From the NCBI RefSeq assembly GCF_001748145.1, contig NZ_BCQA01000001.1, positions 3,994,501 through 4,058,500 of the forward strand: 64,000 nucleotides of DNA, written 5' to 3'. The DNA comes from Bosea sp. BIWAKO-01 (GTDB lineage Bacteria > Pseudomonadota > Alphaproteobacteria > Rhizobiales > Beijerinckiaceae). Shown in pieces: positions 38,366 through 47,271 of the stretch; position 1 is the stretch's first letter; every line of letters starts with the position of its first letter. The translations under genes and the position numbers were made by a program. The notes beneath the pieces are model-generated. The model worked only from the letters and a program-made list of their open reading frames with translations. It had not been told where the DNA came from and did no database searches.

Positions 38366-39781
38366 ATGGGTGTCTTCAGCGCGCTGACGACGGCAGTTTC
38401 GGGCATGCAGGCGCAGTCCTATGCGCTCGAGAATATCTCAGGCAACATCGCGAATTCGAGGACGGCCGGCTTCAAGCGTGTCGATACGACGTTCTCGGAT
38501 CTGGTCCCGGATTCGGCTCTCAATCGCCAGATCGCTGGCTCTGTCGCGTCCTATAGCCGCGCGACCAACACGATCCAGGGCGATCTCCAGGCCACGCGCA
38601 TCGACACCAATGTGGCGATCAACGGCGATGGCTTCTTTGTCGTCGACCAGCGCCAGAGCGGATTGGGGGCCAATACCCAGTTCACCAACAGCAACCTCTA
38701 TACCCGCCGCGGCGATTTCGACTTCGATGCCAATGGGTATCTCGTGAATGGCGCGGGCTACTATCTGAAGGGGCTGAAGATCGACGCCGTCACGGGCCAG
38801 TTGGTCGGCACACAGCCCGAGGTTCTGCGGATCACCAAGGAGCAGTTCCCGGCCAAGGCGACGACCTCGATTGAATATCGCGCCAATATCCCGGCCTATC
38901 CCGGCACGACGAACGCGAAGACCACCGTGCCGGGTTCCGAGCTGCTGAAGGCCACGGGTTACACCTCCAATCCGCTGTCCACGACCGCCGGCGGAACCGG
39001 TCTCGTGACCGGCGCCGACGTGACCCGATTCCTGAGCGATTCCATCGCCGGCGGCTCCGTCACCGTCTATGACGCGCTAGGCAAGGCGACGAGCGTCGAA
39101 CTGCGCTGGGCCAAGACCACGAATGCGGCGCCGGCCCAGGTCGGGCCGCCGGCCGTTCCGGCGACCACCGACACCTGGAACCTGTTCGTCGCCGAGAATA
39201 CCGGAGCGACCGGCGCCGCGGTGGCCTATCGCAATGCCAATATCGACATCACCTTCGGCCCCACCGGCCAGATGACGAACCCTGCGGGCGGCAACATCAC
39301 GCTGCCGAGCATGACGATTGCGGGCACCGCGATCTCCGGCATCAACCTCACGACCGGCGGCAATGGTCTGACCCAGAACGGCGATGTCAGCGGCCAGATC
39401 GACGCGCGCAGCATCCGCCAGGACGGCTATACGGCCGGCACGCTCGACCGCGTCTCGGTTTCGGCCGAAGGCCAGGTGATCGGCACGTTCAGTAACGGCC
39501 AGGTCGTCGCAATGGCCCAGCTTTCGGTGGCTCGCTTTAACGCCGGCAACGCCCTGAAGCGCCTTGACGGTGGCGCCTTCGAGGAAACGATCGAATCCGG
39601 TCCGCCGATCATCGGTCTGGGTACGTCGCAGCTCATTGGCGGCAATGTCGAGCAATCCAACACCGACATCGCCGACGAGTTCTCGAAAATGATCGTCACC
39701 CAGCAGGCCTATTCGGCCAACACCAAGGTGATCAGCACGGCGCAGGAAATGCTGCGCGACGTGTTCAGCATCATCCGCTGA
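38366..39781 (+). CDS. flgE: Flagellar hook protein FlgE
   Basis: The 471-residue hook subunit starts MGVFSALTTAVSGMQAQSYA with the rod/hook signature SGNIANSRTAGFKRVDTTFS, then NGDGFFVVDQ and FTRRGDF-like LYTRRGDFDFDANGYLVNGA. The C-terminal helix ends KMIVTQQAYSANTKVISTAQEMLRDVFSIIR (split here as two recognisable parts), as in other FlgE. There is no Sec signal; export is by the flagellar type III system. It is first in flgE-flgK-flgL and has its own sigma-54 promoter. Confidence 0.95.
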   Translation: MGVFSALTTAVSGMQAQSYALENISGNIANSRTAGFKRVDTTFSDLVPDSALNRQIAGSVASYSRATNTIQGDLQATRIDTNVAINGDGFFVVDQRQSGLGANTQFTNSNLYTRRGDFDFDANGYLVNGAGYYLKGLKIDAVTGQLVGTQPEVLRITKEQFPAKATTSIEYRANIPAYPGTTNAKTTVPGSELLKATGYTSNPLSTTAGGTGLVTGADVTRFLSDSIAGGSVTVYDALGKATSVELRWAKTTNAAPAQVGPPAVPATTDTWNLFVAENTGATGAAVAYRNANIDITFGPTGQMTNPAGGNITLPSMTIAGTAISGINLTTGGNGLTQNGDVSGQIDARSIRQDGYTAGTLDRVSVSAEGQVIGTFSNGQVVAMAQLSVARFNAGNALKRLDGGAFEETIESGPPIIGLGTSQLIGGNVEQSNTDIADEFSKMIVTQQAYSANTKVISTAQEMLRDVFSIIR

Positions 39782-39812
39782 GCGGCCTTGACCGCCGGCG
39801 GAGGCGGTTCCG

Positions 39813-39832
39813 GGCGATCCAGGAGGATCGCC
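39813..39832 (+). promoter_or_regulatory. Hairpin between flgE and flgK enclosing an AGGAGG
   Basis: GGCGATCC and GGATCGCC pair around the loop AGGA, so AGGAGG lies in the loop and stem edge, 27 bp before the flgK ATG; the real ribosome site AGGAG is at 39842-39846. No T-run follows. It may modulate flgE mRNA stability or flgK translation. Confidence 0.4.
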
Positions 39833-39852
39833 GGTGACGGCAGGAGTTGACG

Positions 39853-41727
39853 ATGGGTCTGAGCACTTCCCTGGGTACTGCGATTTCCGGCCTGCATGTC
39901 ACGCAGACCGGTATCGGCGTCGTTTCGCAGAATGTCGCCAATGCCGGCGTCGCCGGCTATGTCCGGCGCGTCGTCAGCACCTCCGATACGCTCAGTGGCG
40001 CGACGATCGGCACGTCGAGCACGGCCGTTCAGCGCCTGCTCGACAAGATCGTCCAGCATCAACTCTGGCAGGAAAGTGCCGGCGCTGCCTACACTTCGAC
40101 ACGGGCGGATGCGCTCTCGAACCTCGACAAGCTCTTCGGCGCGCCGGGAAGTGCGACGGCACTGGATTCGGTCTACAGCTCCTTCACCACCTCGCTCCAG
40201 GCGCTGAAGAACGATCCGTCATCCTATACCAACCGCACGGCCGTGCTCGATGCAGCAAGCCAGCTCGCGAACCGCCTGAACGGGCTGTCGGCCGGCGTTC
40301 AGGCTGAACGCACCCAGGCCGAGACGAAGATCGGCGGTGCCGTCAACCAGATCAACCAGCTGCTGGACTCGCTAACCAGCGTCAATGCCCGGATCGTGCA
40401 GGGGCAGAGCGACCAGGCTACAGCAGGACTGAAGGACCAGCGCGACCGGATCGTCTCCGAACTCTCGCAATACATGGACATCAAGACCAGCGAGGATGCG
40501 CGCGGCTCGCTCAGCATCGTCACCGGATCAGGTGCTCAGATTTTCGACGGCCGCCCGGCGGTGAAGTTCAGCTTCGACGGCCGCTCCGCGCTTGGCCCGG
40601 AATCGCAATGGAGCCCCAACGGGGCGACGCGTGGTGTCGGCACCATCACGATGACCGACAATTCCGGCAACCAGATCGACGCGATCGCCAACAAGGTGTT
40701 CCGGTCGGGCGAGATCGCGGCCAATCTCGAGCTTCGCGACAAGACGCTGGTGCAGATGCAGGCCCAGCTCGACGAGATGGCCGCGCAGCTCTCGAGCGCC
40801 TTGTCTGATCGGGAGATCGCGGGAACGGCCGTTACTGCAGGCGCGGCCTCGGGCTTCGATGTCGACCTCGCCGGGCTTCAGTCCGGCAATAGCGTGACGC
40901 TCGACTACCAGGTCACCCCCGGTGGGGCGACGCGGCGTTTCACCTTCGTTCGCGTGGAATCCGGTGCGTCGCTGCCGCTGCCCGCATCAGCAAGCGGCGA
41001 TGCCAACAACACCGTGGTCGGCATCGATTTCTCGGGCGGCCCGGCGTCTGTCGCGGCCCAGATCCAGGCCGCGATCGGCGGTGGGTTCACGGTTTCGAAT
41101 ACCGGTTCGATGCTGCGCATCGTGGACGATGGCGCGGGCAATACCCGCGACGTGCTCGGCCTGACCGCGCGCCCGACTACGACAAGCCTGTCGGGGGCCA
41201 ACGGATCGCCCGAATTGCCCTTCTTCGTCGATGCCGGGAACGGCAATGGCGCCTATACCGGCTCGTTCGAGGGCAAGTCCCAGGCTGTGGGTTTTGCCAG
41301 TCGTATCACGATCAATCCTGGCCTGATCGCAGACCGCTCGAAGCTCGTCGTCTTCAACACCACGCCCGCGACGCCGCAGGGCGACGCGACCCGGCCGCAG
41401 ATGCTGCTCGACCGGCTGACCAAGGGCCTGCGGAGCGTCACCAACGCGGTCTCGCTCGACGGTTCGACGGCGACCTCCAACATCACCGTCTCGAACTTCG
41501 TGCAGCGCGTTGTCGCCTCGCAGGGGCAGGCAGTCGAAAACGCCAAACGCCTCGATGAAGGCCAGCAGGTGGCGCTCGCCTCGGTGCAGAGCCGCTTCGC
41601 CGAGACCTCGCAGGTCAATGTCGATCAGGAAATGGCGACGCTGATCGAGCTGCAAAACGCCTATGCCGCCAATGCCCGCATCATCTCCACCGTGAAGGAG
41701 ATGATGGACATGCTGATGAGAGTCTGA
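39853..41727 (+). CDS. flgK: Flagellar hook-associated protein 1 FlgK
   Basis: The 624-residue junction protein starts MGLSTSLGTAISGLHVTQTG with VVSQNVANAGVAGYVRRVVS and the HAP1 coiled region SQLANRLNGLSAGVQAERTQ. The C-terminal helix FAETSQVNVDQEMATLIELQ followed by NAYAANARIISTVKEMMDML is characteristic. AGGAG precedes the ATG; an in-frame TTG at 39847 is disregarded. It joins hook and filament with FlgL, whose gene follows after 11 bp. Confidence 0.95.
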   Translation: MGLSTSLGTAISGLHVTQTGIGVVSQNVANAGVAGYVRRVVSTSDTLSGATIGTSSTAVQRLLDKIVQHQLWQESAGAAYTSTRADALSNLDKLFGAPGSATALDSVYSSFTTSLQALKNDPSSYTNRTAVLDAASQLANRLNGLSAGVQAERTQAETKIGGAVNQINQLLDSLTSVNARIVQGQSDQATAGLKDQRDRIVSELSQYMDIKTSEDARGSLSIVTGSGAQIFDGRPAVKFSFDGRSALGPESQWSPNGATRGVGTITMTDNSGNQIDAIANKVFRSGEIAANLELRDKTLVQMQAQLDEMAAQLSSALSDREIAGTAVTAGAASGFDVDLAGLQSGNSVTLDYQVTPGGATRRFTFVRVESGASLPLPASASGDANNTVVGIDFSGGPASVAAQIQAAIGGGFTVSNTGSMLRIVDDGAGNTRDVLGLTARPTTTSLSGANGSPELPFFVDAGNGNGAYTGSFEGKSQAVGFASRITINPGLIADRSKLVVFNTTPATPQGDATRPQMLLDRLTKGLRSVTNAVSLDGSTATSNITVSNFVQRVVASQGQAVENAKRLDEGQQVALASVQSRFAETSQVNVDQEMATLIELQNAYAANARIISTVKEMMDMLMRV

Positions 41728-41738
41728 GGGACGCCATC

Positions 41739-43256
41739 ATGACGATTACCTCCTATGGCACCGGAGCCTATCGCGCGGCCAGGCCGAGCGAATTCGTCTC
41801 GACCCGGGCAAAATTCGACGATCTGCAGCGTCAGCTCGATACGGGCAAGAAGGTCACGAGCTATGGCGATCTCGGGATCGAGCGGCGCACCAGTCTCGAT
41901 CTTAATGCCAAGAAGGCCTCGCTCGATTCCTGGCTCTCCGGGATCCAGCTTGCCGACGTCAACCTCAAGCTCTCGACCAAAGCGGTCGAGGGGTTTGCCA
42001 AGCTCACGGCCGAAACCAAGAACGACGCGCGTCCGGGCAGCTATGTCGAGAGCGCCAGCGGCCGTTCGGCGCCCCAGGTTCTGGCCGAGGAAAAGTTCAA
42101 GCAGGCGCTCGACCTGCTCAACACCAATGTCGGCGGGCGCTACCTGTTCTCGGGGCGGACGTCGGATACCGAGCCGGTGGTCAGCTATTCCCTGATCATG
42201 GATGGGGACGGTTCCGGCCGCGCCGGGCTGAAGCAGATGATCGCTGAGCGCAAGGAAGCCGATCTCGGCCTGACCGGGCTCGGGCGCCTCACGGCAGGTG
42301 GCGCCGGCACGACGGCGACAATCGCGGAAGAGGCGGGCAATCCCAATTACGGCTTCAAGCTGAAATCCGCCACCACGACATCGGCGGGATTGGTCCCGAC
42401 CTATACCGCGGGTCCGCCGGCCGATGTCTCCGTGAATGTCGCGGCTCAGCCGCAGCCCGGTGACACCTTGCGCTTCAAGGTCGATCTGCCCGATGGCACC
42501 CAGAAGGAGATCGTCCTGACGGCGCGGGCGGCTGGGAGCAATGGCAGCGCGACGGACACGTTCGAGATCGGTGCCGACGTCAATGCCACGGCCGCCAATC
42601 TGCGTGCTTCGGTCTCCGCCGCCTTTGGCAAGGAGGCGCAGACGACGCTATCGGCTTCGTCGGCCCAGGTCGCGGCCAAGAACTTCTTCGACGGCAGTCC
42701 CAGCAATCCGCCGGTGCGTGTGCCGGGACCGCCCTTCGCCACCGCGACGGCTGCGCCGGCGCCAGGCACCGCGGCGAATACGGTGATCTGGTACCAGGGC
42801 GATGATGCGCCTGGCTCGGCGCGTGCTACGTCGACCGTGCAGGTCGATCAGAGCGAGACCGTCGCGATCGGTGCACGCGCCAATGAGGAAGCCTTCAAGG
42901 TCGGGTTGGCGCAGTTTGCCGTGTTCGCCGCCGAGACCTTCCCGGCCGGCGATCCCAACTCGAAGGGGCGTTACGAGGCCCTGGCCGAACGCGTCAGCAA
43001 TACGATCGGCTACGGCACCGGCGTGCAGAAGCCGGCCGAGATCATCGTCGAACTCGGGACGGCCCAGAAGGCGATGGCGAGCGCCAAGGAACGCCACACC
43101 GCGACCCAGAATTATTTGACGACGACGCTCGCCGGGGTCGAGGAGGTCACGACCGAAGAGGTTGCGACGCAGATCCTGGCACTGCAGACACGGCTGCAGG
43201 CGAGCTATCAGACGACCGCGATCCTCTCGAAGCTGACACTGACGAACTACATCTGA
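41739..43256 (+). CDS. flgL: Flagellar hook-associated protein 3 FlgL
   Basis: The 505-residue flagellin-like junction protein has an N-terminal coiled part (FVSTRAKFDDLQRQLDTGKK, VTSYGDLGIERRTSLDLNAK), the segment FKQALDLLNTNVGGRYLFSG typical of FlgL, a variable central region, and the C-terminal helix VATQILALQTRLQASYQTTA followed by ILSKLTLTNYI. It is longer than enteric FlgL (317 residues) because of the middle domain, as in other alphaproteobacteria. A strong terminator follows the gene. Confidence 0.92.
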   Translation: MTITSYGTGAYRAARPSEFVSTRAKFDDLQRQLDTGKKVTSYGDLGIERRTSLDLNAKKASLDSWLSGIQLADVNLKLSTKAVEGFAKLTAETKNDARPGSYVESASGRSAPQVLAEEKFKQALDLLNTNVGGRYLFSGRTSDTEPVVSYSLIMDGDGSGRAGLKQMIAERKEADLGLTGLGRLTAGGAGTTATIAEEAGNPNYGFKLKSATTTSAGLVPTYTAGPPADVSVNVAAQPQPGDTLRFKVDLPDGTQKEIVLTARAAGSNGSATDTFEIGADVNATAANLRASVSAAFGKEAQTTLSASSAQVAAKNFFDGSPSNPPVRVPGPPFATATAAPAPGTAANTVIWYQGDDAPGSARATSTVQVDQSETVAIGARANEEAFKVGLAQFAVFAAETFPAGDPNSKGRYEALAERVSNTIGYGTGVQKPAEIIVELGTAQKAMASAKERHTATQNYLTTTLAGVEEVTTEEVATQILALQTRLQASYQTTAILSKLTLTNYI

Positions 43257-43278
43257 CCCAGCCGAAACTTGGTGAAAA

Positions 43279-43311
43279 CGAAAACGGCGCCAGAAACTGG
43301 CGCCGTTTTCG
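43279..43311. terminator. Strong bidirectional terminator between flgL and flaF
   Basis: A perfect 15-bp stem (CGAAAACGGCGCCAG) with an AAA loop has A- and T-rich ends on both sides. It ends the flgEKL transcript on the plus strand and can end flbT-flaF on the minus strand. Confidence 0.9.
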
Positions 43312-43351
43312 TTCGAGGGTTTGGTCGGTGTCGGACGCAAGGGCCGCCGGG

Positions 43352-43723
43352 TCAGCGTCCTCGCAGGCCGGCAGCGATGTCGCGGTTGATGCCGATCAGT
43401 ATCGCCAGGGATTCCGGGGCCGGTTTGGCGGCGATGCGGAAAGTCTGGTTGAAGATGAAATTGGCGAGGCCGAGAATATTGCGCTTGATCTCGACCGGCA
43501 GCGGATTGTCCTCGGCGATCACGGCCGAGACCAGCAGGGTCCAGAGTTTGCGGTTGTAGTTCAGGGCCTCATCGAGCTCGCGCTGGCGGCCGAGCCAGTC
43601 ATCGGCGACGGACTGAAGCCGGACGGCGGCTTTCAGGAGCAGGGATGCTTCGAGTTCGCGAGGGGAGACGGCAGACTGGGCAGTCCTGGCGGCAGAGGCG
43701 TACGCGTTAAACCCGTGTTGCAT
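43352..43723 (-). CDS. flaF: Flagellar biosynthesis regulator FlaF
   Basis: The 123-residue protein matches FlaF: ASAARTAQSAVSPRELEASL, LQSVADDWLGRQRELDEALN and YNRKLWTLLVSAVIAEDNPL. In alphaproteobacteria FlaF is needed for flagellin synthesis or secretion and acts against FlbT. Its start overlaps the flbT stop region by 17 bp, so the two are translationally coupled. It is the last gene of the flagellin-flbT-flaF series. Confidence 0.92.
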   Translation of the reverse strand: MQHGFNAYASAARTAQSAVSPRELEASLLLKAAVRLQSVADDWLGRQRELDEALNYNRKLWTLLVSAVIAEDNPLPVEIKRNILGLANFIFNQTFRIAAKPAPESLAILIGINRDIAAGLRGR

Positions 43724-44099
43724 TCTCGATAAGTTCCGCTTCGTACGCGATCAGCTGCTTTGCTGCCTTGAGGGCTTTGTACAGATCGCCGCTTAAGATG
43801 CGGTTATTGATCTCGGTCATATGCGGCAGGGAACTCGGTGCAGCCTTCATGAAGTCGCGGACAAGCGCGAAATAGGTTTCGTGCTCATGCGTCGGGTCCT
43901 GCGCCAGATACATCAGCTGGATCGCGAGGTAGATCTTCTTCGCCGGCGTGGCGGCGCTGGCGGCGGTGAGAATATCCTTCTCGCGCAGGATCGGCGCCTC
44001 GCCTTCGATGAAGAAGCGCGTGCGCTGCTCGTCGTTGCGGATCACCACCTGGCCGATGATGATGCGCTCGTTCGGCTTGAGCTCGACTTTGAGAGCCAT
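43707..44099 (-). CDS. flbT: Flagellin translation repressor FlbT
   Basis: The 130-residue product shows the FlbT plan: MALKVELKPNERIIIGQVVI, RTRFFIEGEAPILREKDILT, KKIYLAIQLMYLAQDP and NRILSGDLYKALKAAKQLIA. FlbT binds the 5' leader of flagellin mRNA and limits its stability or translation. It lies 52 bp after the second-transcribed flagellin gene, in a natural position to feed back on flagellin expression. Confidence 0.93.
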   Translation of the reverse strand: MALKVELKPNERIIIGQVVIRNDEQRTRFFIEGEAPILREKDILTAASAATPAKKIYLAIQLMYLAQDPTHEHETYFALVRDFMKAAPSSLPHMTEINNRILSGDLYKALKAAKQLIAYEAELIENATRV

Positions 44100-44151
44100 G
44101 ACGATCCTGCCTTCTGGCTTTTGGGAGGGGAGGTCGGGTTCTTCGGCGTAA

Positions 44152-45483
44152 TCAGCCGAAGAGCCGGAGCACGCCCTGGTCGGCCTGGTTGGCCAGCGAG
44201 AGCGCGGTCTGCGAAAGCTGCTGGCGCGTGTTCAGTGCCAGCAGGCTGGCGCCTTCCTCGTTCGGATCGGCCAGGACGAGATTGTCGGCACCGATCTTGA
44301 GCGTGTTGACCAGTTCCTTGGTGAAGTCCTGGCGGGTCTGGGCGACCGAGAGATTCGAGCCGAGCGTCGAGGCGAGCGACTTCAGCGAGGTCAGGGCGCC
44401 GGTCAGGGACTGGGTCGCCTTCTCCAGGTCGAGGTCGTTCTGGAAGTTGACGAAGCCAGCCAACTGGGTGTTGACGGCCTGGTCGATGCCGAGATTGGCA
44501 GCGCTCAGCGTCGAGCCCTGGATTTCCAGCTTGGTCTGGTTCGTGCCGGTCTTCTCGTTGAAGACGATCGAGAGGCGGTCACCTGCAAGCAGGTTGATGC
44601 CATTATAGCTCGAATCCTTCGCGAGCTTGTCGATCTGCTCGCGCAGGTCGTTGAACTGCTGGATCAGGTTGGAGCGGACGGCGGAGGTGACGTTCGACGA
44701 GGTGATCGTCGAGGTGCCGACGACGGCATCCAGCGCGCTGAAGCCGATCGCGGCGTTGTCTCCGCCTGCCTGGGCATCGGTGATCGCAGCACCACCATTC
44801 GCGCCTGAGCCGAAGCCAAAGGCGACGGTTTCGGAGCCTGTTCCCTTGACGTTGAGCTGGCCCTTCTCGTCGACGAAGGCTGTGGCAAGCCCGGACTTGT
44901 TGATCTCGTTAACTACATCCCGGACAGTCGTGTTCGCGGACGCAAAGGAGGCTGTGTAGGTGGTGGTGCCGACAGTGATCGAAATGCCGAGCGATGGCGT
45001 TGCTGTCGTGTCGATGCCGAGGTCGCCGGCGGAGGCGGGGGTCGCGGTGGAAACAGCCGTATCGCCGGCGCTGCCAATACGCTTGTCGAGCGCGATATCC
45101 TTGAGGCTCTTGCTGGTCACTGCCGCTTCGGTAGCGTTGGCGAGAGCCGTGCCGGCCTTGGTCGGGCGGTTTTGGGCCGCGTCGGCCTGCGCCTGCTTCA
45201 CCGTCGATTGCAGCGACTGCACCAGCTTGGTGACGCCGTCGATGCCCTTCGAAGCCGACTGAATGGTCTGGATGCCGTTGGAAATGCCGTCGAGCAGGCC
45301 GGTGAGCTGGCTGGAGCGGTCGTTCAGCGAGGCCGAGGTGAAATAGTTCACCGGGTTGTCGATGGCCGAGTTGACCTTCTTGCCGGTGGCGAGGCGATTC
45401 TGGATGACGCTCTGCTGCGCGGTGGTCTGCTGCAGCGTCAGGAGGTTGTTGCGCACGCCGCTGGAAAGAATCGTATTCGCCAT
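44152..45483 (-). CDS. Flagellin, copy closer to flbT
   Basis: The 443-residue filament protein starts MANTILSSGVRNNLLTLQQT and has the D0/D1 helices RLATGKKVNSAIDNPVNYFT, SNGIQTIQSASKGIDGVTKL and, at the end, ALNTRQQLSQTALSLANQAD followed by QGVLRLFG. The centre holds a flagellin IN-like domain. I start at the ATG at 45483; the ORF opens 13 codons earlier. It is very similar to the next flagellin gene upstream. A CtrA-like site is 70-84 bp before the start. Confidence 0.95.
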   Translation of the reverse strand: MANTILSSGVRNNLLTLQQTTAQQSVIQNRLATGKKVNSAIDNPVNYFTSASLNDRSSQLTGLLDGISNGIQTIQSASKGIDGVTKLVQSLQSTVKQAQADAAQNRPTKAGTALANATEAAVTSKSLKDIALDKRIGSAGDTAVSTATPASAGDLGIDTTATPSLGISITVGTTTYTASFASANTTVRDVVNEINKSGLATAFVDEKGQLNVKGTGSETVAFGFGSGANGGAAITDAQAGGDNAAIGFSALDAVVGTSTITSSNVTSAVRSNLIQQFNDLREQIDKLAKDSSYNGINLLAGDRLSIVFNEKTGTNQTKLEIQGSTLSAANLGIDQAVNTQLAGFVNFQNDLDLEKATQSLTGALTSLKSLASTLGSNLSVAQTRQDFTKELVNTLKIGADNLVLADPNEEGASLLALNTRQQLSQTALSLANQADQGVLRLFG

Positions 45484-45538
45484 CTTCGGTCCCCTGGAAC
45501 GCGCGATTCGGCGCTGAGCCAAATTTTCTGGGGCGATA

Positions 45539-45567
45539 ATCCCTTGTTAGGGATAACAAATGGTTAA
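45539..45567 (-). promoter_or_regulatory. CtrA-like box and interlocked inverted repeats upstream of flagellin (44152)
   Basis: Read on the minus strand, TTAACCATTTGTTATCC is one base off TTAA-N7-TTAA. It overlaps two inverted repeats, TTGTTA/TAACAA (45544-45559) and ATCCC/GGGAT (45539-45554). It lies 70-84 bp before the ATG. I found no GG-N10-GC sigma-54 site in this leader. Confidence 0.5.
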
Positions 45568-45608
45568 ACGAGGTATGTGGCGCGCTCTTCATGCCGCCCG
45601 TCAAATGC

Positions 45609-45641
45609 AAAAGAGGCGGAGCTTTCGCTCCGCCTCTTTTT
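45609..45641. terminator. Rho-independent terminator after flagellin (45690)
   Basis: AAAAGAGGCGGAGC and GCTCCGCCTCTTTT form a perfect 14-bp stem with loop TTTC. The ends are A/T-rich on both strands. It separates the transcripts of the two flagellin genes. Confidence 0.9.
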
Positions 45642-45689
45642 GTCTTCGGCCCACATTCTGTGGGCAAGCCCGCTTCTGCGGACGAAGGA

Positions 45690-47030
45690 TCAGAACAGGC
45701 GCAGGACCGCCTGGTCGCCCTGCGAGGCCATGGAGAGGGCGGTCTGCGAGAGCTGCTGACGGGTCTGCAGCGAGAGCAGGTTGGCGGCCTCTTCGTTCGC
45801 GTCGGCATTGACGAGGCTATCGGCACCAGCCGCCAGCACGCCGGCGAGGTCCTTGGTGAAGTCCTGGCGGGTCTGCGCCACCGAAAGGTTCGCACCAAAG
45901 CCCGAAGCGAGCGACTTCAGCGAGGTCAAGGCGCCAGTCAGGGCCTTGGTCGCGCCTTCCAGATCGGCGTCGTTCTGAAAGTTGGTGAAGCCGGCGAGTT
46001 GGGTGTTGCCGGCCTGGACGATGCCAAGGTTGTCGGAGGTCAGCGTCGAGCCCTGAATCTCCAGCTTGGACTGGTTCTTGCCGGTCTTTTCGTTGAACTG
46101 GATCGAGACCTTGTCGCCGGCCAGCAGGTTGACGCCGTTGAAGCCTGAATCTTTGGCCAGTTCGTCGATCTGCGTGCGCAGGTCATTATACTGCTGGATG
46201 AGGTTCGAGCGAACCGCCGAAGTCACGCCAGATGAGACGCCGCCGGTGGTGCGATCAGCCGCTGCGAGACCGAAGGCAGCATTGCCAGCGCCGGTCGAGG
46301 CTGCGGTGGTCGAGGCCGTGGCATCGGCACCGGTGCCAATGCCAACGCCCAGTGTCTCAGAACCGGTTCCCTTGACGTTCAGCAGGCCCTTTTCGTCGAC
46401 GAAGGCAGTAGCGACACCCGAACCATTGATGGCGTTGACCACATCGCGAACAGTGGTGTTGGCCGTCAGGGCGATCGAAACGTTGGTCGTCGAAGTTGGG
46501 GAGGCTGGCGTGCCAGTCGTGAGCTGGATGGTCAGCGAGGGAGCGGCCGTGGTGTCGATACCCAGGTCGCCGGCGCTGCCGGCAGTGGCTGCAGAGACCG
46601 CCGTATCGCCGGCGCTGCCGATGCGCTTGTCGAGTGCGATATCCTTCAGGCTCTTGCTCGTCGCAACAGCTTCTGCTGCGCCGGCGAGCGTGGTGCCGGT
46701 GCCGACGACCGTCGGACGGTTCTGAGCGGCGTCGGCCTGAGCCTGCTTCACAGTGGACTGCAGCGACGAGACCAATTTGGTGATGCCATCGATGCCCTTC
46801 GAGGCAGCCTGAATGGTCTGGATGCCGTTCGAGATGCCGTCGAGCAGACCCTTGAGCTGTCCCGAGCGCTCGTTCAACGACTGGGCGGTGAAATAATTGA
46901 CCGGGTTGTCGACCGCGGTGTTGACCTTCTTGCCGGTGGCCAGCTTGTACTGGGTGGCCTGGGCGGCGGCAGCGGTCTGCTGGAGAGTGGCGACCGAATT
47001 GCGGACAGCCGAAGAGAGCGTAATAGCCAT
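45690..47030 (-). CDS. Flagellin, copy farther from flbT
   Basis: The 446-residue protein starts MAITLSSAVRNSVATLQQTA and has the same helices as its neighbour: KLATGKKVNTAVDNPVNYFT, ISNGIQTIQAASKGIDGITK and, at the C-terminus, LQTRQQLSQTALSMASQGDQ then AVLRLF. The two genes are a tandem duplication that has diverged mainly in the central, surface-exposed part. Its own terminator and a CtrA-like box 82-96 bp upstream show it is a separate transcription unit, so filament composition could be tuned by separate promoters. Confidence 0.95.
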   Translation of the reverse strand: MAITLSSAVRNSVATLQQTAAAAQATQYKLATGKKVNTAVDNPVNYFTAQSLNERSGQLKGLLDGISNGIQTIQAASKGIDGITKLVSSLQSTVKQAQADAAQNRPTVVGTGTTLAGAAEAVATSKSLKDIALDKRIGSAGDTAVSAATAGSAGDLGIDTTAAPSLTIQLTTGTPASPTSTTNVSIALTANTTVRDVVNAINGSGVATAFVDEKGLLNVKGTGSETLGVGIGTGADATASTTAASTGAGNAAFGLAAADRTTGGVSSGVTSAVRSNLIQQYNDLRTQIDELAKDSGFNGVNLLAGDKVSIQFNEKTGKNQSKLEIQGSTLTSDNLGIVQAGNTQLAGFTNFQNDADLEGATKALTGALTSLKSLASGFGANLSVAQTRQDFTKDLAGVLAAGADSLVNADANEEAANLLSLQTRQQLSQTALSMASQGDQAVLRLF

Positions 47031-47111
47031 AGTCGTTATACCTTCTGGTATGGTGCCATTCTGGCGTCATGGCCTTCTGGCCGCGACCTAGGGACACTCG
47101 GTCGCCAGCCC

Positions 47112-47126
47112 GTAACGAGTGGTAAA
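47112..47126 (-). promoter_or_regulatory. CtrA-like box upstream of flagellin (45690)
   Basis: On the minus strand TTTACCACTCGTTAC lies 82-96 bp before the ATG. It has two mismatches to TTAA-N7-TTAA but is almost the same as the site before fliX (TTTACCACTTGTTAA), including the spacer. Confidence 0.4.
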
Positions 47127-47221
47127 TTTCGGCGGTCGAATTGCCGCCAGATTGGGCAAAGCCGCGGCATGGTTAAGGGCGCGATAAGACGCTGGCTGGG
47201 CTCCGAGCGCCCAAACGCAAA

Positions 47222-47241
47222 CCGCCCGCGGGAGCGGGCGG
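47222..47241 (-). terminator. Terminator after the FlaG-like gene
   Basis: CCGCCCGC and GCGGGCGG with a 4-nt loop are followed on the minus strand by GTTTGCGTTT, 30 bp past the stop of the FlaG-like gene. Confidence 0.65.
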
Positions 47242-47271
47242 CTGGAATACAAATTCGGGAAGGCAGCCTGG

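Noticed and set aside
47031..47160. A sigma-54 promoter before the flagellin at 45690 (AATGGCACCATACCAGAAGG)
   Set aside because: The -24 part looks right, but there is no GC ten bases after GG.
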